This document shows positions 38,499-50,599 of a DNA stretch of 64,000 bases, one piece after another. Source of the DNA: Archilochus colubris (Eukaryota > Chordata > Aves > Apodiformes > Trochilidae); contig CM041090.1 in NCBI GenBank assembly GCA_023079485.1, positions 39,148,874 to 39,212,873 of the forward strand, read 5' to 3'. The translations under genes and the position numbers were made by a program. The notes under the pieces were generated by a model. It did no database searches. It had not been told where the DNA came from and was given only the letters and a program-made list of their open reading frames with translations. Within the stretch, counting starts at the first letter, position 1; the number at the start of each line of letters is the position of its first letter.

Positions 38499-40959
38499 GC
38501 TGTGAGCCATATTGCCAGGTATCACCCAGCTCCTACTCACTGCGAAGAAGAAAACCTTATTATGTTGCAGACTGAAAGTGCAGAGCTTGAGGCAAGTGAC
38601 AAGGTATGAAGACCTGTTTTAAAGGTACCTGAAAACTGGTTTATTGTTGAATTTTTTGGAGGAAAGCCCATATTTTCCCACTGTGGTGCCTTGCATAAAG
38701 GTGTCATGTCCACTTGTAGCCTGTGGAGTGACTATCACGCCATCCTGGTGAATTTGGACATCACATTCCACTTGTGGATAAATTTCTCTCTGGTGTACAT
38801 CAGGAGAGAGGGATTGATCTTTCTTCTCTCACTTCCACTTCGTATCATTTTAATCTTTTCTTCATCCCACGTGGAGTGGAGATAAAGAGTACACAGGAAG
38901 GATCAGAGGACCTGTATGAATAGCATCCCCTACAGAAATGCAATCAGCTATTTATGGCAGGAGCAGAAACAGATGGCCAAAGCTCTTGCTGGTGTAGCCA
39001 GAGAAGCTGATGCTTTTCAAGCTGCAGTCTTTGATGGGAGTTTAGGTACCAAGCACACCTATTTTGAAGCAGTTTTGTCCCTCCTTCATTTCCCTTGTGA
39101 CTGTTGTCCAAGTGGAGGTCACTGGGGTGGATATTTGGAGGAGTGCTGTGTGGATTTCAGTATGGCTTCTGAGTGACAGAGTTAAAAGGATGGCTGATTT
39201 TCCTCTGGAAAGAAATGCAGCAACTTTTAGATGCAATCACGTCCTGGTGTTCGTGTTGAAATTGTCTGAAAGAAAAGTCTGGAATTGCTTGATGTTGTCT
39301 CATGAGTTTCATCTTTGCCAGTGTTCAGGCTCGTTAATGATTCCATTAGAAGCTCCTATTTGCAGAAGTGGTTTTCTAAAAACAATCTCTGTTACATTAT
39401 CAAGTTGTTGATATTATATGAATGCTCAAGGACTAGGCATGTATTAATAGATAGCTTTATGATTGTGGAGCCAGCAATTATTTGACTGGTGATTACTCTA
39501 TCAAAAGTCTGCTGATTCTCAGCACTTTGGAGGGGAGAATAAAATGCCTTCTGCAAATTGGGAAGATAATTTTCTTTGGAATAGTGGTTGTTAGGCAGGG
39601 GTGGAAATCTTCTGCATGCAGATGAACAGTAAAAGCTGGCAAGCTGAATGTGATGCTTGGGAAAAGTCTGTCATGGTGGAGAGCATTATCTGGGGGGGGA
39701 AGTCATGAAGACCCCAAAAGAGAGCTACAAGCCTTCCAGAACAAGACATGCTGGGTGGACAACCAGGCAGCTGTAACCAGTTCTCTTTCCTATTCTTCTT
39801 CCATAGTTTGCCCCAGGTACACTGGGACAGGATGGCCTTGGACAGGGGGTGATGAGGAACTTTCTCCTTCACTTCTGTGGGGTTAATAGCTGTCTCTTCC
39901 TTAGTGTGTTAGTGCACCTTAATAATTAAGAGTGCAGGAATAAGTGAGCAGCATTAAAGGGGTGTGCAGGGCATTGAAGAAAATGCCCTATACTGTTGGC
40001 TTGGTTGCCCCAAGAGTTCCCACCCACCCCTCTGGGTACCGTGGAGTCATGGGCTGCCTCATCCATCAGGGTGCTGACTTTTCCACCTGTGCCAGGCTCT
40101 TCTGTGCCTGCATCCAAAGGATGATCCAGCCAGGGCTGTCCTTCCTTCCCTCTGCTCCTTAGAGGTGAATGAAAGGAAGGGTCCTTGAATGCATGCCCCT
40201 GGCATGATGCTTCTCCCTGTGTAAGCACCAGAGATCCCAGCAGGCTGCTTTAGGAACAGCACATGACATTCTAGGTTGGTAATTCCGTATCCTTTTCCCA
40301 TCATTTTATGACCTTCCTTAACAGCTGATAACTTCTCCCTGTTTGCTGATATATTTAGAGGTGGAGGGCCAAGCCCCAGGAGAGGAATCCCCACTCTCAG
40401 TTGCTGTCACTGACTGTGTCAAAGACTGGAGATGAAAGGTGTCTAATTGTGGTCCTTAAAAATTCAGCAGCTTTGTTAGCAGATTCTGGTAGAGCTAAGC
40501 TTCCTATCTGCCCTTTTCCTTTTTGTTTTCCATAGTTCCTATAGCAAATACCTGGAAAGTCACTGGGGAAGCTTTCTACTTACAAATTATTGGATAAGAC
40601 TTGAGAGTGGTTCTCTTGGTGAAGAGTTCTGAAGCCAGGGCTCTTCAGGGGTGTCAGTAACCACCTCCTGGAAAAGAAAGTTCCCAGCACTGTGCTGGGT
40701 TACACAAGTGGATGGGGTTTTCTTAGAATTGAAGGAATTATATGGGCTGTCCCTGGCTTGCTCTGTGGAACTTTCTCATTGCTCCAAGTGAAGAACTTCC
40801 AATAATAGAAATAATAATAACAATAAGGGGGCAGAAGAGAGAGGTTATGTCAAAGAGGGACAAAAATGTCTTAGCTGCCTCAGGGGAAGTGAAGAGCAAA
40901 TGTACCCAAGAATTGCCTGTATATTTCTCTTGGTTGTGACAGTTTTTGTAGGGCATTAG
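38499..40959. other. Non-coding sequence upstream of the SLC35F4 first exon
   Basis: No exon or transposon recognised; short frames on both strands are uninformative. An AT-rich patch with ATAATAATAACAATAA lies at about 40808-40825. Confidence 0.5.
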
Positions 40960-41507
40960 AAGTGAAGAGCCTCCTGCAATCCCATTCCTCTGTTACCAGC
41001 CCCCGAGCTGGCTGGCAGGGGCTCTCCTGCCCCAGGCAGCTCTGATTTAGCGGCTCCAGAGGAGTTGTGTTGTTCAGCGCTTATTTAAAATAATTACTGT
41101 GATCATCCATAGATTGCCACGGCTTTAGGGACCAGAAAATTGCATTGCATAATTCCCTTGCAGTTGTCTGAGGATTCTCCCTGGCTGCTCTGCTACCACG
41201 GGGCAGATATTTGATGTGAAATCCTCGCCACCGCGCTTTCGAGTTCGCGGAGCGCGAGGGTGTTGATGTTTTCTCTGCTCCTCTTACCCACTGAATGAAG
41301 GAAAAGTGTGAGCAGGGGGGTCAAGCATTCTTTAAACGGGTTGCAAATGGTTTCCCAGGGAACCAGCAAATCAGTACTCATAGCCTCCTGCAGCATCTCC
41401 AGAACAGCATCCAGCCACCAGCCATAGCCGGGTGTTCGCTGTAGTACTCGGGACCAAAAGCGATGCAGAGCAAAGAGCAAGTGTGAGTGGGAGAGGAATT
41501 TCAAAGG
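40960..41507 (+). promoter_or_regulatory. SLC35F4: Candidate promoter and 5' UTR of SLC35F4
   Basis: The sequence upstream of the first coding exon changes character. Eight CpG dinucleotides fall within 41226-41256, with more scattered at 41050-41080, 41334 and 41429-41462, in a window that is otherwise strongly CpG-poor. A TATA-like TTATTTAAAATAATT sits at 41081-41095, about 145 bp upstream of the CpG cluster. A POU/CEBP-like TTGCATTGCATAATT lies at about 41141-41155. An in-frame TGA at 41484-41486 closes the frame before the ATG at 41508. No transcription start can be fixed from sequence, so the limits are approximate and the promoter role is an inference. Confidence 0.5.
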
Positions 41508-41583
41508 ATGAAGAAACATTCAGCAAGAGTGGCACCACTACCCTCTTACAGTGTTTCTGATTTAAATTCACCTGTGCCAGACG
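41508..41583 (+). CDS. SLC35F4: SLC35F4 first coding exon (25 codons + 1 base)
   Basis: The ATG at 41508 (A at -3, in-frame stop TGA at 41484) opens MKKHSARVAPLPSYSVSDLN and continues SPVPD before a G and the donor GTAAAT at 41584. From memory, MKKHSARVAPL is also how an N-terminus of the paralogue SLC35F3 starts, which is the main reason for calling this exon. The exon ends in phase 1, exactly what the acceptor at 54847 needs; the joined codon is G|GT, glycine. The segment is a basic, then Ser/Pro-rich cytoplasmic tail with no signal peptide. It may be one of several alternative first exons of this gene. Assignment to SLC35F4 rests on N-terminal similarity, splice phase and the recognisable third exon downstream on the same strand. 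Confidence 0.82.
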
Positions 41584-43096
41584 GTAAATCCTTTTTTCTT
41601 TCTGTACCTAACCCTAGGCAAGCATTTATTTGGCATGTTCGATGCAAAGAAATATGAATATGTGTGTGTGTGTAAATGTATTTTTAAAGTAACCAGTGCC
41701 TGGATGGTGGTTTTAGCACTTTAATATCACCTGGGATAAGTGCAGTTAAATGTCTGTTGCTTGTGTTCAGCTGCTGTGTGAAGGATTTCTGATGAAGAAA
41801 CTCGTGTTGAAATGGCAACAACTGATAAAGTTGTTGTACTTTAACACTGGCTTCTCAAAGGATGTGAAATGAGGTCCATATAGTTACAAATTTTTCTGTA
41901 GTATTTTAACATTGTGCTTTAGCTTTATTCTCTTTTGCTTTAAGGACAGAGGCACCAACTTTTTGTGCTTGCATCTCAGCTTTAGATACCAGTTGTTGCC
42001 TTAAACTGCTTTCCCCCCCTTTATTTGGAGGAGTGTCAGGTCGAAAGCAATTCCTTAACACAAAAAGCACCAGATAGAAATTGTGAAATCTGTTGTATTC
42101 TCTTGATGGGATGTGTCAGCCTCATTCTAACTTCACATCACACTTTTGTGTCAGCTGGAAATGTGGTGATGTTGTCCAGAGGAGACAGAACTTTGCTAAT
42201 AGCTGTGATGGAAGTCTTGGTTTGCTGAAAATAGACAGCAAGTAGACGTGTGGTGTGAATCCAAGGGTACAAGGCAAACTTTCTAAAAATATTCCTCATG
42301 TTTGCGTTGTTTTTGGTTTAAATGGCTGTAGAAATCTCTGCAGTGCTTTGGGTTTATTATATTCAGTGCTGGATGTTTTAAAGAGCTGAGTGGTACTTTA
42401 CAAAGTTGCTTTTTCTGCTGGGAATGAACTCTTTATCCCACCAAGTGTGGTGGGTTGTCGAGAGCACTCGAGCTGTAAATTGCAAGGTGGGTGCTGTCTC
42501 TGGTCTCAGCTTTGTTATGCTGGCCAGCAAGGAAAATGAGATTCCTTTTTGCCACTTAAATTCAGTGCTACGTCCAGGATAAACAAAAGCCAAGAGACAC
42601 GGTCCAGTGCTTGCCAACAGAGCGTGACTTCCAGTTCTTCAGTCTTCCTCATCTGGACTGCCCTTAAATTACAAACAGGGCTGGGTTTTGATAGAGCAGA
42701 CAATAGTCTGTCATTTTTTTCTGGGGTTTGTGTGATACTGAGAATTCTGCAGGCTTGAGTTACCTGGCATTTCTTTCTTTCTTGGGGGAAAAATGCCTTC
42801 AAGAAGTTTGAGGCAGCTGAGAGACCTGGCTGCTTATGTCAGTCCATGGCTGTGGCACAGCACCAGGTTTTAGGATGTGTGACACTGGACATTCACCTGC
42901 TTTTAAAGGAGCAGTGCTGTGGCTGGGTGGGTTGGTTAACAGGGTGATTTCCTGCTCTTTATTCCCTGACAGCTCCCAGCATAGACCAGACTCTTGTCAC
43001 ACCAGGTGGTCAATGCAGAGGACTGAAGACTGTCCCTGTCCTGTAGGGTATAAGACAACTCACAAGCTGTGATTGCCTCCAACTTAAGCAGTCCAA

Positions 43097-43425
43097 CTGC
43101 TGTCAGGTTCCTCTGTTTGGTCCAGTCATAACCATCTCCCCAAGCTGGGCTGTTTGATCCAGTCTTAAGCATCTCCCCAAGGTGGGCTGTTTGACCCAGT
43201 CTTAACTATCTCCCCAAGCTGGGCTGTTTGATCCAGTCTTAACTATCTCCCCAAGCTGGGCTCTTTGGTCCAGTCTTGAGCATCTCCCCAAGCTGGGCTG
43301 TTTGATCCAGTCTTAACAATCTCCCCAAGCTGGGCTCTTTGGTCCAGTCTTGAGCATCTCCCCAAGCTGGGGAGTCTTAAGTCTGGTCCAGTCTTAACCT
43401 TCTTCCCATGCTGGACTGCAGCAGC
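43097..43425. repeat. 37-bp minisatellite, ~8-9 copies
   Basis: Seven clear units start with ATCTCCCCAAGCTGGG at 43134, 43171, 43208, 43245, 43282, 43319 and 43356, at an exact 37-bp period. Partial, more diverged units lie at each edge. Two unit types, TGTTTGATCCAGTCTTAA and TCTTTGGTCCAGTCTTGA, alternate toward the 3' end, which points to a later 74-bp duplication. The period is not a multiple of three, so no peptide repeat is preserved. Confidence 0.96.
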
Positions 43426-44873
43426 AGTTTCAACCATTGCACTGCCTGTATCTTCAGGGAGGGGAGAACCCAGTTGTCAGAGGAAAAAAGGGCAACAGAC
43501 TGGAAGTGACTACATGACAGCACTTGTCACACCCGACAGGCTGAAAATGGAAAGGTTCATCCTAGGGATGGAGCTGGCCAAGCTGAACTAATGTTGGACC
43601 CATATATTAAATGTGAGTGTGTGCAGCCTCTTTTACAGATCAGCAAAAGGTTTTAGCAGGGCTTCCCAAAGAATTCCAGTGGGGTAAGGCACAAGAGCAC
43701 TGTTCCTGTTCCCCCTTTCCTTGCCAGACATGGGAAAGGAACATGGAAGAGATGTCACAATAATTTAGTGTTTGGGCCTGGGAGAAGAGTGGGGGAGCAG
43801 TGCAGTTTTCAGGCAGTTTTTGGGCAGTTTGAGGTTTGTTGCTTCCTAAATTCTTCTGGTAGAACCAGTGCAACTTCTGACTCCTGCGTTATGGAGTGAA
43901 ATCCAAGCAAGGTGACTCCTTTGGTAGTAAAGAGGCACCCAGATGTCTGCAGATCACTGGTCAGAAAACAAACACTGCTCTACCTGGAAAGACATGGAGC
44001 AGAAAGAGGTGATGAGAAGGAGCTGGTTCTGGAGGATGTGAGGTGTGTATCAAGCTGAGCCCAATGCCACCAAATACTTTTGAGAAGATGTCTTCATCTT
44101 GAGCTGGGCAGCCCTCACTGCCCAGCATGGCATCAGCTACAGAGAGAGGACTATATGGACATGAGGCCAGCTGGGCTGGATGGGCCTTGTTTGGAGGAGC
44201 CTTATCCCATATTTCCATCCTGGAAAAGCAGGAGTGAGACCTGCAGGAGTGATTATCCCAAGATCAGTGAAGAAAACAGTCAGCAGTATCCCTGGGGTCT
44301 GCAAAATGCAACACTGCAGTGATAAATATTCACTTCTGCCCCAGCTGCTTGCATCTAAAATGTTCCTTTACCCCTCCCTTTCCTAAATGTGCTTAATTAG
44401 GCTCTAAATCAGGCAAGGAAATTGAAGGATGTGCTTAATGCACGTACCACAGGGCTGCTTCCCTGGGCCAAGCCCAAGACAGGAGGATTTGGATTCATCC
44501 AGATGCATCTTGATAAATACTTAGAAAGGTCTCTGATCTCCCTAAAGTCAGTGGCAGAGCTGGAGACCCCTGAGAGGTGAATCATCTCCTAAGATTGGTA
44601 TCTGGGAGAGCTGGAATGAATCACTCTCTGGAGACACCCATCAAACAGGAGAGGCCATAGTTTGGGTAGGAGATAAATACAAGCAATTTGGGATTGTGTG
44701 TCAGTGTGCTCAATGCTTTTACACTCAGATCTTTGGAGACCTGTGAACCAGCCTGGATTTATTGCAGTTTCTTAAAAGTATTAGCAATGTTGTAATTATT
44801 AAATAATGAGATGCATATGAGTGATTTCTGGAGTGTCCTGGGTCTAAACTCCTTTCACAACTCCTTTCCCTTT

Positions 44874-45682
44874 GCAAAGGGACCTGGACAGACTGGGGAG
44901 TTGGGCTGATCCCAACAGGATGAGGTTCAACAAGGCCAAGTGCCGGGTCCTGCACTTTGGCCACAACAACCCCATGGGGAGCTCCAGGCTGGGCACAGAG
45001 TGGCAGAAAGGGACCTGGGAGTCTGGATTGCCAGGAAGCTGAAGAGGAGCCAGCAGTGTGCCCAGGTGGCCAAGAAGGCCAATGGCATCCTGGGCTGGAT
45101 CAGGAACAGCGTGGCCAGCAGGTCCAGGGAAGGGATTCTGCCCCTGTGCTCAGCCCTGGGGAGGCCACAGCTTGAGTCCTGTGTCCAGTTCTGGGCCCCT
45201 CAGCTCAGGAAGGAGATTGAGGTGCTGGAGCAGGTCCAGAGAAGAGCAAGGAGGCTGTGAAGGGATCCAGCACAAGTCCTGTGAGGAAGGGCTGAGGGAG
45301 CTGGGGGTGTTGAGGCTGGAGAAGAGGAGGCTCAGGGGAGACCTCATCACTCTCTCCAACTCCCTGAAAGGAGGTTGGAGCCAGGGGGGGTTGGGCTCTT
45401 TTCCCAGGCAACTCTCAGCAAGACAAGAGGGCAGGGTCTCAAGTTGTGCCAGGGGAGGTTTAGGTTGGAGATGAGAAAGAATTTCTTTCTGGAGAGGGTG
45501 ATCAGGCATTGGAATGGGCTGCCCAGGGAAGTAGTGGATTCTCCGTGTCTGGAGATATTTCCAAAGAGCCTGGATGTGGCACTGAGTGCCATGGGCTGGG
45601 AACTGCAGTGGGAGTGGATCAAGGGTTGGACTTGATGATCTCTGAGGTCCCTTCCAACCCAGCCAATTCTATGCTTCTATGA
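44874..45682 (+). mobile_element. CR1 LINE, longest young-subfamily copy
   Basis: It starts at the QRDLDRL block (AGGGACCTGGACAGACTGGG). It continues through [78 protein letters not shown] and [19 protein letters not shown] to [20 protein letters not shown] and the GGGCTGGGAACTGCAG 3' UTR. A frameshift at about 45255 splits the ORF2 remnant. The last octamer is mutated (ATGCTTCTATGA). It lies in sense orientation within intron 1 of SLC35F4. Confidence 0.95.
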
Positions 45683-47628
45683 ACAGCTTTATGGCAAAGC
45701 AACTCTATGGCTTTAATTGAAGCTATTCTTAAATTTACTTCAATGAAAGTAAAATGACAGTTTCACTCAGAATATCTGTTTCTTTTTAGAAATGTCACTA
45801 ACTTCTATCAATGACAAAATTAGTTTTCAAAGGACTTTTTCGTGGAGGTTCATAACCTTTTATTTTGGAGTCCTGCATGCAGATTGTGAAGCTATTGGAG
45901 GCACACCTGGCATAATTTATTACAAAATTTGTAACAGGCTTTCTTGAATGGGATGGTGTGCAGCTTTGACTCAAATGAGTTGTGTTTTTCTGCTGCTCAG
46001 TTGGTGCTGAAGTGGCAAAAAACAGTCAAAGAATCTTGTTTGGCTTCAGTGGATGTTGGGTCAAACACATCTGGTGACAAGAAAGTCCCCTAAATCTGCA
46101 GATAACCCTTTAGATGTGTGTCCAAGGGGCTTATTCAGAAGCTGTTATAGAGGTGATCTCATAGGGCCTCTTTAAGTAAGCAAACACTTAAAATAAAGTC
46201 CTTGTGGAGGTGAATCTGTGGGACAAAGACTTGTTTGGGCTGTTCTTTTAGAGGAATATGTGTTGGCTTCACCTGAATAAAAACATCTGATGGTCCAGCT
46301 CCCTCCTTCTCAGCCTGGTGTGGAAGTACCCTCCTTGTCCTCCTTGGAGGAGGACACTAAAATAAATTGGTCTTCCCTGGATCTTCAGTGGGGCTTGGAC
46401 CTGGATCTGGAGTAATTTGGTGTAATGGGCTTAGTCTGGCTAGACTCCAGGGTACAGATGTATTGGATGCCTCTGCCCTGGCTTTTTCTTCCTCTGCAGC
46501 ACCAAAGCATCTCAGGTTGGCTTTCCTCAGCAGCATTTACCTAGAAAGATGCTCTTTGGGATGTTTAGAGTGCAGAAGGGTCTGAGAGCCTTTTGTGTCC
46601 CTTTTTTATGAGATGGGTGAGTATGAGGGAGGATATTTGTGTGCCTGGTCCTGCCCTTCCCAGGCTTTGTTCTGGGTAGAGTGAGGATGGATGAGGAAGG
46701 AGCAAAAACCAGAAGCTCTTTGCATGGGAAAATTTCCGTGCTGATGGAGGAGGTGTTCATGCCATTACTGGAGGTCAGTGTTTACTAACTAAAGAGTTGT
46801 CAGAGCTCAGTAGGAGATTTTTGATGCAGAGTTTGTTTTTCAAGGAGAACGAGGCTGCCAGCAAGGTTTTCTGATGGCAGAATTCGGTCTGAAGTCTTGC
46901 ACTGTAAATGGATGCTTTAAAGCTTTTTCTGTAGCTCAGTGGAGGTTGTTTTGTCCTGAAGTTGTAGGAAGTTTTGATTTCATCCTGTAAAAATCATTCT
47001 TCATTTGCAGCACTTTCTTCCACATTCCTTTAAGCTCTAAATATGTCTAAATCACCCAGGGATTTAAAAATATACGTAACCAGTCTGTTTCAAACCCCAG
47101 CATTGCTCTCTCCAGCTGCCAGTTCCACTACAGATGCTCTCAAATAGACCTTTTTCCCCAAGATTTGTTCCTACACCCCCACACTGGTGCTGGTGTATTA
47201 TTTTTGATGTCAAAGCAATGGAATTTCTTTTCAGTGCTTAAGCAGAGGCAGTGATAAATAGGTTTGAGTTACACTGAAATGAGAATGGGGAAAAATGTTT
47301 TCTTGGCTGAATGTGAGTAAGGAGGGGGAAAAAGCCAGGGAAAAAAATGTTTCCATGCTTTTAACTATACTTTCAGTTAAATGGAGAGGGATGAGCAAGT
47401 GGATCAAAAATTTGAACATAGATTTTGGCATCAGTGCTCCTGTAAAGTTGCTCTGCAGGTTACTTACAGCTGGGATAAAAACTTATATGATTCTTGCATG
47501 GGGCTTTTTAAAAAATTTTTTAAATTATTTTTTGAGGGTTTTTTTGTTTGTTTCTTTGTTTGTTTTTTGTGGTTTTTTTGTTTTGTTTTATTCTGCAGTC
47601 TCCAGTTGGAGCTGTTAGGACACAGCAC

Positions 47629-47986
47629 AGGAGGAGGCTCAGGGGAGACCTCATCGCTGTCTACAACTCCCTGAAAGGAGGTTGGAGCCAGGGGGGGGTT
47701 GGTCTCTTTTGCCAGACGACTTTCAACAAGACAAGAGGACAGGGTCTTAAGTTGTGCCAGGGGAAGTTTAGGTTAGATATTAGAAAGAATTTCTTTACAG
47801 AGAGGGTGATCAGGCATTGGAATGGGCTGCCCAGGGAAGTAGTGGATTCTCCGTGTCTGGAGCTATTTAAAAAGAGACTGGATGTGGCACTGAGTGCCAT
47901 GGTCTAGCAACCACAACAGTGGTAAAAGGGTTGGACTCGATGATCTCTGAGGTCCCTTCCAACCCAGCAAATTCTATGATTCTATG
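47629..47986 (+). mobile_element. CR1 LINE fragment, sense
   Basis: It begins AGGAGGAGGCTCAGGGGAGA and encodes [20 protein letters not shown] and [20 protein letters not shown] in one open frame to a stop after ALSAMV. The 3' UTR is GGTTGGACTCGATGATCTCT, with a tail of two octamers. The 3' UTR resembles the copy at 4295-5142 rather than the GGGCTGGGAACTG type. Confidence 0.94.
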
Positions 47987-48356
47987 CTGGTTGCAGACCA
48001 TGCACATCATATTCCCTGGTTTGCCTAGGAAACCTCCATCTCAGAGCAGAGATGAAAAGAGAAATAAGAAAGAAAAAAGAAAAATATCTGTTTTTCCATA
48101 AGAAAAACACATAGCTGAGGTGCAGAAAGGTGAATGCCCAGGCTTACAAGTCTCTTCATCAGATCTGTATGCAGAAGCCAAGGCATCAAACATGTAGCAA
48201 TTAATCTGGGAAGCCAAGTCTAGGTGTTCAGGAGCCATCTCTGGGAATGTGGGGAGATGAGAGGTGCAAATTGATCAATGCAGAAGTAGATACCTTGATT
48301 CAGCTTATTAGCAATTATTTCTCATGGTCCTCATCTGCAAAAAAAGGTGAATAATC

Positions 48357-48386
48357 ATATATATATATATATATATACACACACAG
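48357..48386. repeat. (AT)n(AC)n dinucleotide microsatellite
   Basis: About ten AT units are followed by about five AC units. Confidence 0.95.
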
Positions 48387-50340
48387 CCCCATATGAACTG
48401 CCTGTATGGGGCATAAATGGAAGCTTCTTGACTCCTTGATACGTGTTGAATCTAAGTATTAATAACTCTATTACTACTTCTAACTATGTGGTGCATTTGT
48501 ATGTACTTTGTGTCCAGGATCTCACCATCTTTCTGTTCATCTACTATGGATGGATGCTGTGACTGGTGACCTGACTCCAGGTTTCCTCAAGCAGATGACA
48601 TCAGGACAGTACCATGGGGTGGTTCCCATATTGGCATTGCAGTCCCAAACCATCTTCTGTGTGGCAACCAAAGAAACTGGGAGCAAAATCCATGCTGGGG
48701 GTGCCAGGACCAAGTGGAATCCCAGTTTATTTTCACAAGGGATGCAGGCCATGCACAGATGGTCCTGCCCAATTCTGGCTGGTTTAATTTAATTTTGAAT
48801 GCCTGAAATTGCCAGATCTCTTAGTGTTAGATGCAGATGCACTCAACTACTTCTCATTAGCTCTTTTTATTTCTTTTGCTCAAAAGTAACTTACAGGATT
48901 GAAGTTGGCAGAGTCTGGCACATCTTTTCTCTTTGATTTAGTGCTGCATCCTCAGTCTATGCAGTTATTGTCAGGTTTTATTGCTGTTTATTTAGATTGT
49001 TGTGTTGTGTTTATTTCAGTTATAAATGAAATCAAGGCCCACGGCCTTATTGTTCAGCTGTCTAGATCTTAAATCAGATGTTAGCACCTTGGGACTAGGT
49101 CCCAACACCATCACCATCTCAAAGCCAAGGAGATGCAGGGCTGGAAGGGGAGTTCAGGAAGTTTTCTGTGTTATCCCTCCTCTAAAGCAGAGTCAGAGAA
49201 ACCTTCACCATCCCTGACGTGTATCTCTGTCATTTGCCTCTGCTTTGAGATCATTTTTCAGGCATTTAGTGGTCACTGTGGTCAGAGCTTCCTTCTCCCC
49301 AGGTGGGATGTGAGGATGGTCTTTTCCCAGATAGTGGTTGCTGGAACAGTGTCTGTTCTGGAGAGCAGAGTGCTGGAGATGGTCAGGGAAGGTGGGGAGC
49401 TCATGGGGGAGATTTGGTACCCAAGCACGAGACATTTCTGGTGTGGATGGGGGGATTTTTTTTAACTGTTGAACTTGGATTTCCTCCCCTTGGCAGTGAG
49501 GCTGAAGCTGCTCATCTGGGGAAGTAATGAGGTGGATGGGTGTAAAGTGACACATCCCTTGATTGGGCACTGAGTTGGTTATAGGATGTGAAATGTAAGT
49601 TATTTACTCCCTCTGTTCCCTCTTTGTTCTCTTTAAAGTGAGGATAGGAGGGCACGTGGAAGCTGTTGAGATTTTTAATTACAAGTGGAGCTGCTGCCTG
49701 CTGATTTGGAGCAAATGGCTGTGTACAGACACTGAAGGGATAATTGGCAGAAATTGCTGATGGATGTCACTGTTAAACTACAACAAAATATCAGCTTTTT
49801 TGTTTTCTGCTCTTGACAATAGTTAATCATAGTACAAGAGAAAAGCTGTACGCCACCACTGAGTCATTTGTTTTTCATTAAAATCTGAAAAACTTGTTTT
49901 CCCAGAGGACATCAAAATTATTGTAACCTTCTCATCTCCTTCAAACAGAAAAACTTCCAAACCAAGCAAATAGTAACTGTGCAGGTTGTTGCTCTGGATG
50001 GACATTCAGGCATAACTCTAATACATAGAGATCATTGCAGTGTCTTGGGAGGTTGTGTTTAAAAGGAGAACATCATCTCCAAATGTCTAAAACATGGTGA
50101 AGTGATTTTTCTTCACTCAACAAGAGATACTTATCCCTCAGACCTGTTGGCAAAGCCACCCCTCCTGTTGTTTAATGGGTTTAATAATGCAATTGTGGCT
50201 TCATGTTCAGGGTCAAACTGCTGGGTCTGAACTCCTTAAAAGTTGGGGAGAGTTTACCCTTCAGTTTTTCCTTCTGAGGCCAGCTGTTATCTCCAGGAAC
50301 ACCAATGTGTGCCCAGGCAGCTGGGCTGATGGTTTCTACA

Positions 50341-50599
50341 GACAAGAGGGCAGGGCCTCAAGCTGTGCCAGGGGAGGTTTAGGTTGGAGATGAGAAAGAA
50401 TTTCTTTCTGGAGAGGGTGATCAGGCATTGGAATGGGCTGCCCAGGGAAGTAGTGGATTCTCCGTGTCTGGAGATATTTCCAAAGAGCCTGGATGTGGCA
50501 CTGAGTGCCATGGGCTGGGAACTGCAGTGGGAGTGGATCAAGGGTTGGACTTGATGATCTCTGAGGTCCCTTCCAACCCAGCCAATTCTATGATTCTAC
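50341..50599 (+). mobile_element. CR1 LINE 3' end, young subfamily
   Basis: It begins GACAAGAGGGCAGGGCCTCA and continues through [40 protein letters not shown] and GGGCTGGGAACTGCAGTGGG to ATTCTATGATTCTA. It is nearly identical to the 3' ends at 26.7-27.3 kb and 44.9-45.7 kb. Confidence 0.94.

Noticed and set aside
43097..43425. CRISPR-like regularly spaced repeats
   Set aside because: The 37-bp units are contiguous with no unique spacers and lie in a bird intron; this is a minisatellite.
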